This document shows, piece after piece, positions 60,749-64,000 of a stretch of 64,000 nt of DNA. The DNA is taken from NCBI GenBank assembly GCA_024398815.1, contig JAKSIL010000002.1, positions 1 to 64,000 on the forward strand, given 5' to 3'. The stretch comes from Fibrobacter sp. GTDB taxonomy: Bacteria; Fibrobacterota; Fibrobacteria; Fibrobacterales; Fibrobacteraceae. A model generated the notes under the pieces. That model saw only the letters and a program-made list of their open reading frames with translations, had not been told where the DNA came from and did no database searches. The position numbers and the translations under genes are program-made. How positions within the stretch are numbered: the stretch's first letter is position 1; each line of letters opens with the position of its first letter.

Positions 60749-61657
60749 CTAATCGGGATCCTTCAAGCAACGGACGGAAATAAAATCGCCCTTAGGAATC
60801 GGTTCTAGACGTGCATAATCCAAGGCATAATCCAATTTCATGTGAATAGCCAGTTCATTATGATCTTCAGTACCGGACCAGAAATAGGTCTGAATTCCAA
60901 AGGTAGAGAAAATATCAAAACCACGAGGTTTTTCACCTACAGGCAAGCCCGAGAAGCCAAAATCATCCGTACCACTTCCATCCAACTGCCAGCCGCTAGT
61001 TGATTTCAGCTTAATTCCGGAATCATCCCCAACAAAAGTGAGAAGTTCATTCCATTCTTCATGACTCGGCAAATGCCAACCTTCAGGACAAATGCCACGA
61101 ACAACACCACCGGGCTTGCATTCAACCTTATCCCCGCAGCCCTTGCCCAATTCACTAAACACAGCAGCGGAATCCATCGCCGCAGCCCAAGTATAAAGAC
61201 GTCCGTACTTGACACAGGAATCAGCAACATTATTGTAGCAAACACTTTCTCCCGAGCCTTCGGCATTAGCAAAATTTAGATTTTCAGCCATCCAGACTTG
61301 ATTGCCAATTTTTACGGTCTTGTACGTTTTGTCATCTCGACTATCAACAAGAGATTCTCCTTCAACCACAGAAGACTCCAACGTCAGCACAGAGCTGCTA
61401 GATTCCACAACAGCATCACTTGAACTAAGTTCTACAGACAATTCGCTTGAGCTGGATTCTACAGATATTTCACTTGAACTGGATTCCCGAGAAACGTTTC
61501 CTGAACTAAATTCGGTGACATCACCAGAACTTAAATCAACAGCATCACTAGAACCCGGCACCACATCGTCCGTAGACACTCCGCTGCTGGCATCATCGCC
61601 GCAAGCCGCAAGCCCTAACGCCAAGGCGCCACACGCCAAGAACTTCCTACATTTCAT
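60749..61657 (-). CDS. FISUMP-domain lipoprotein with Ser/Glu repeat linker
   Basis: 302 residues from ATG 61657 (GGGAGAG just upstream; another ATG at 61669 is possible). Lipobox LGLAACGDD. A linker at about 30-105 is built of short repeats (SSSEISVESSSSELSVELSSS). The FISUMP domain follows: DDKTYKTVKIGNQVWMAENL ... YGRLYTWAAAMD ... ICPEGWHLPSHEEWNELL ... SVRCLKDPD. Expected at the cell surface, function unknown. It lies 26 bp downstream of the NamZ-like gene on the same strand. Confidence 0.85.
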   Translation of the reverse strand: MKCRKFLACGALALGLAACGDDASSGVSTDDVVPGSSDAVDLSSGDVTEFSSGNVSRESSSSEISVESSSSELSVELSSSDAVVESSSSVLTLESSVVEGESLVDSRDDKTYKTVKIGNQVWMAENLNFANAEGSGESVCYNNVADSCVKYGRLYTWAAAMDSAAVFSELGKGCGDKVECKPGGVVRGICPEGWHLPSHEEWNELLTFVGDDSGIKLKSTSGWQLDGSGTDDFGFSGLPVGEKPRGFDIFSTFGIQTYFWSGTEDHNELAIHMKLDYALDYARLEPIPKGDFISVRCLKDPD

Positions 61658-61683
61658 AATCTCTCCCATTTTTCAAATTTCCA

Positions 61684-62802
61684 TCAAATAGAGCTTTCGA
61701 TGAATTCCTTGCGGAACGTGCCGTTGCCGAGCAGGATGTCGATTGGAAGTTTCTTGAATTCGTATTCGTAAGGCGGCTGCTTCCAGGCGAAATCCTTCGG
61801 GTATTCGTTGAAGATGAATTGCAACAACTTAACGGCCATGTCGAAACTGCGGAACTTGTCGCGGTCGGTCACGTGGATTTGAGCACCGCCGCAAATCTGG
61901 CCCGCGCCCTTATGGAACGTGGGCTGGAAGTAGTTTTCACGGAAATAGACGCCCGGCAGTTTGAGGCCGTTCATGTACTTGCAAAGTTTTACGGCATCGA
62001 TGAACGGTGCGCCGAAAATTTCGAACGGGCGCGTGGTGCCGCGGCCTTCGCTCACGTTGGTCGCTTCGAAGAGGCACATACCCGGGTAAACGATGGCGGT
62101 ATCGAGCGTCGGCATATTCGGGCTCGGCAGAATCCACGGGAGTCCCGTCTGGTCGTACCACATTTTTTTGTCGTAGCCGTCCATGCGCATCACGTAGAGT
62201 TCGCATTTGGGGAAGCATTCCGCCTTGAACTGTTCGGCAAGTTCGCCTATCGTCTTCGCATGGCGCGTGCGAATGCTGTGGAGTCCAACAAAACTCGTAT
62301 AGTTGAGGTCAAGAACCGGGCCTTCCTCGTCGACGCAGTTGATGGGGTTCGGGCGGTCCACCACAACCACAGGGATCCCCTCTCTTTCGCAGGCCTTCAT
62401 GCAAAGGTACAAGGTCCAGATAAAGGTGTAGTAGCGGGCACCCACGTCCTGCAAGTCCACGAGCATCGCATCTACGTGGCTGAGCATTTCTGCCGTCGGC
62501 TCGCGGTGTTCTCCGTACAAACTATAAACGGGAATTCCAAGTTCGGGGTCGGTGTAGCCTTCCCACTCGATCATGTTGTCCTGGGTATGGCCCTTGATGC
62601 CGTGCTGCGGGCCAAAAAGGGCAGAAAGCTTAAAGAGGTTGCCATCGAAGGACTTCAGCAAGTCGAGCGTGTAACTCAAATCTGCACAAACGGATGCCGG
62701 ATGGAGGACTGCGCCAAGGCGCTTGCCGCGCAGATTTGACGGGAAAGATTTTTCAAAATGAGAAAGAGCAAGTGTAACCATAGATGTATTGAAAATAGCC
62801 AT
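61684..62802 (-). CDS. namZ: DUF1343 protein, NamZ-like exo-beta-N-acetylmuramidase
   Basis: 372 residues. The blocks LFGPQHGIKGHTQDN, VDAMLVDLQDVGARYYTFIW and VVVDRPNPINC are signatures of DUF1343, the family of B. subtilis NamZ, which removes N-acetylmuramic acid from cell-wall fragments. No signal peptide is seen, so a cytosolic recycling role is likely. The start could also be the Met five codons later. Its likely partner in transcription is the FISUMP lipoprotein. Confidence 0.88.
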   Translation of the reverse strand: MAIFNTSMVTLALSHFEKSFPSNLRGKRLGAVLHPASVCADLSYTLDLLKSFDGNLFKLSALFGPQHGIKGHTQDNMIEWEGYTDPELGIPVYSLYGEHREPTAEMLSHVDAMLVDLQDVGARYYTFIWTLYLCMKACEREGIPVVVVDRPNPINCVDEEGPVLDLNYTSFVGLHSIRTRHAKTIGELAEQFKAECFPKCELYVMRMDGYDKKMWYDQTGLPWILPSPNMPTLDTAIVYPGMCLFEATNVSEGRGTTRPFEIFGAPFIDAVKLCKYMNGLKLPGVYFRENYFQPTFHKGAGQICGGAQIHVTDRDKFRSFDMAVKLLQFIFNEYPKDFAWKQPPYEYEFKKLPIDILLGNGTFRKEFIESSI

Positions 62803-62889
62803 TTTTTTTTGATTTTGACACTAAAGTGACATTTTCTTTTTGTATTTTTAGTGCCGAGAGCTAATAAAACTTAAAATAGGATTAATTCT

Positions 62890-63369
62890 ATGGCTTATTT
62901 GAACAAAGTGATGCTTATTGGCAACATTGGTAAAGATCCCGAAGTACGCATGAGTCAGACCGGCGGCCGCAAGCGCGTGTCGTTCTCCCTCGCCACCTCC
63001 CGTCGCTACCGCGACAACAACGGCGAGCAGAAGGAACAGACCGACTGGCACAACATCGTTGGCTGGGGCAAGATTGCCGATATCGTCGAACAGCTTGGCA
63101 TCCGCAAGGGCATGGCCCTCTACGTGGAAGGCTCCCTCACCAACCGCAGCTGGACCGACCAGGCCAGCGGCCAGAAGCGCTACACCACCGAAATCAACAT
63201 GGACACCTTCCAGCTGTTGACTCCCCGTGGCCAGGGTGGCGCCCCCGGTGCAGGCGGATTCAACCAGAACAACAGCTACAACCAGTCCGGTTCCTACGGA
63301 GCCCCCCAGGGCGGAGCGCCCTCCTACGACGCCCCCATGCCCGAAGGCGACGACGACCTGCCGTTCTAG
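62890..63369 (+). CDS. ssb: Single-stranded DNA-binding protein
   Basis: 159 residues. OB-fold start (YLNKVMLIGNIGKDPEVRMS; TDWHNIVGWGKIADIVEQLG) to about residue 110, a Gly/Asn/Gln-rich linker, and the acidic tip DDDLPF that binds partner proteins. Essential for replication and repair. It is divergent from namZ; a TTGACA at 62815-62820 lies between, but no well-spaced -10 follows. The next gene starts 3 bp after its stop. Confidence 0.97.
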   Translation: MAYLNKVMLIGNIGKDPEVRMSQTGGRKRVSFSLATSRRYRDNNGEQKEQTDWHNIVGWGKIADIVEQLGIRKGMALYVEGSLTNRSWTDQASGQKRYTTEINMDTFQLLTPRGQGGAPGAGGFNQNNSYNQSGSYGAPQGGAPSYDAPMPEGDDDLPF

Positions 63370-63372
63370 CCC

Positions 63373-64000
63373 ATGCAATTTGGAGTAGCCGAAATAGCGC
63401 TGATGTTTGTGTTGCCCCTGGGGATCACGTTACTGACGATTCTCCAGACGGCGACAACGAGAGAACGCATGCACAGTCTTGTGGGTGCGCTTTCTTCGTT
63501 TGCCATCATCGTCATGGACGGGCTATTCTATTTTGCACAGAACCAGTTCATCAGCTACAACGCCGACGGAGGTCTGCTGCTCGCCTTTGCAAGCCTCATC
63601 TTCTTCGGCCTGTTGCCCGTGGTCCGCAGCGAAGACCTTACCTCGAAGATTGCGAACATCCTGTTCTGCTTTCTCGCATTCACCGCTTTTATCGGTATCG
63701 CCTACTGGGAACGCCCTACATTCCTGGTCACAGCGGAATACACCCCGGCAAAAGTCGCTCTCATGAACGCGAAGTACCAGGACTACATCAAGTCTTTCGA
63801 GAACGGCGAAGGCGGCAAGTGGACAACGGCCCCCGCAGCCAAGCCTAGCGCAAAAGCCGAAAAGAGCCACTCCGAGAACGCCCCTTCGGAATCGTCAAAA
63901 GCAAGGCTAGACCGCTACATCGACGAAACCAACAAGGTCAAGGAACGCATGCAGGGCGTCATCGAGTCCGTCAACAGTTTCGAACTGATGCCATCCAACA
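63373..64000 (+). CDS. Hypothetical membrane protein (partial, runs off the window)
   Basis: Open from ATG 63373 to the end of the window, 209 codons so far and no stop. About four transmembrane helices in the first ~125 residues (IALMFVLPLGITLLTIL; ALSSFAIIVMDGLFYF; LLLAFASLIFFGLLPVV; LFCFLAFTAFIGIAYW). The C-terminal part is soluble and charged (KAEKSHSENAPSESSKARLD, then ETNKVKERMQG). No family recognised. It is tightly linked to ssb (3 bp). Confidence 0.75.
   Translation, partial: MQFGVAEIALMFVLPLGITLLTILQTATTRERMHSLVGALSSFAIIVMDGLFYFAQNQFISYNADGGLLLAFASLIFFGLLPVVRSEDLTSKIANILFCFLAFTAFIGIAYWERPTFLVTAEYTPAKVALMNAKYQDYIKSFENGEGGKWTTAPAAKPSAKAEKSHSENAPSESSKARLDRYIDETNKVKERMQGVIESVNSFELMPSN

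Noticed and set aside
1-64000. tRNA and rRNA genes
   Set aside because: Apart from the tRNA-like ends of tmRNA I saw no T-arm/acceptor combination or rRNA sequence; a covariance search would be needed to be sure.

Overview
The window is chromosomal DNA of a Fibrobacter-like bacterium. Three observations point there. One is a circularly permuted GH16 1,3-1,4-beta-glucanase whose catalytic core closely follows the Fibrobacter succinogenes lichenase (8615-9730). Another is three lipoproteins carrying the Fibrobacter major paralogous (FISUMP, TIGR02145-type) domain (20135, 20908, 60749). The last is a TIGR02147-type protein (5475), a paralogous family best known from Fibrobacter. The different linker in the lichenase suggests a strain or species other than the classical S85 type. 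Identifications come from reading motifs by eye; no database was searched.

Layout. 1-12.1 kb: end of a probable ilvN, a secreted GH8 glucanase, tmRNA with promoter and terminator, a two-gene DNA-repair-like pair (DUF4130-type protein plus radical SAM protein), a TIGR02147-two-lipoprotein operon, the GH16 lichenase, a GntR-type regulator and an IMP cyclohydrolase. 12.2-22.3 kb is accessory: a type I restriction-modification operon with an embedded Fic gene, decayed gene fragments around a C12 tract, two FISUMP lipoproteins and a nuclease/transposase remnant. 22.4-28.7 kb: gatB, an array of covarying palindromes, an unpaired PIN gene, an envelope protein, a porin-like protein and a TatD hydrolase. 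28.8-38.6 kb: a minus-strand housekeeping run lysS-lolC-lolD-clpC-adk-cimA-hisD. 38.8-46 kb: a small XRE regulator, ruvX, a giant acyl-CoA dehydratase activase fusion and an ABC-F ATPase. 46.2-53.5 kb: one 2445-residue secreted repeat protein. 54-64 kb: an M23 peptidase pair, a lipoprotein, leuCD, hipBA, a FISUMP lipoprotein with a NamZ-like enzyme, ssb and the start of a membrane protein.

How the genes fit together. The two glucanases serve plant polysaccharide degradation. ilvN (partial), cimA and leuCD are branched-chain amino-acid genes; hisD belongs to histidine synthesis. LolCD handles lipoprotein sorting, which fits the many lipoproteins seen here.

Most unusual signals: (i) five tandem 12-bp iterons between a -10-like box and the fic start inside the restriction operon; (ii) REP-like hairpins inserted in frame into hsdM and hsdS; (iii) a TATATT/TATATTT-type box only 4-8 nt before the ATG of several genes, implying leaderless mRNAs, with a palindromic operator candidate at the TIGR02147 gene; (iv) a period-3 higher-order repeat in the giant secreted protein; (v) palindromes with a compensating base change downstream of the PIN gene.
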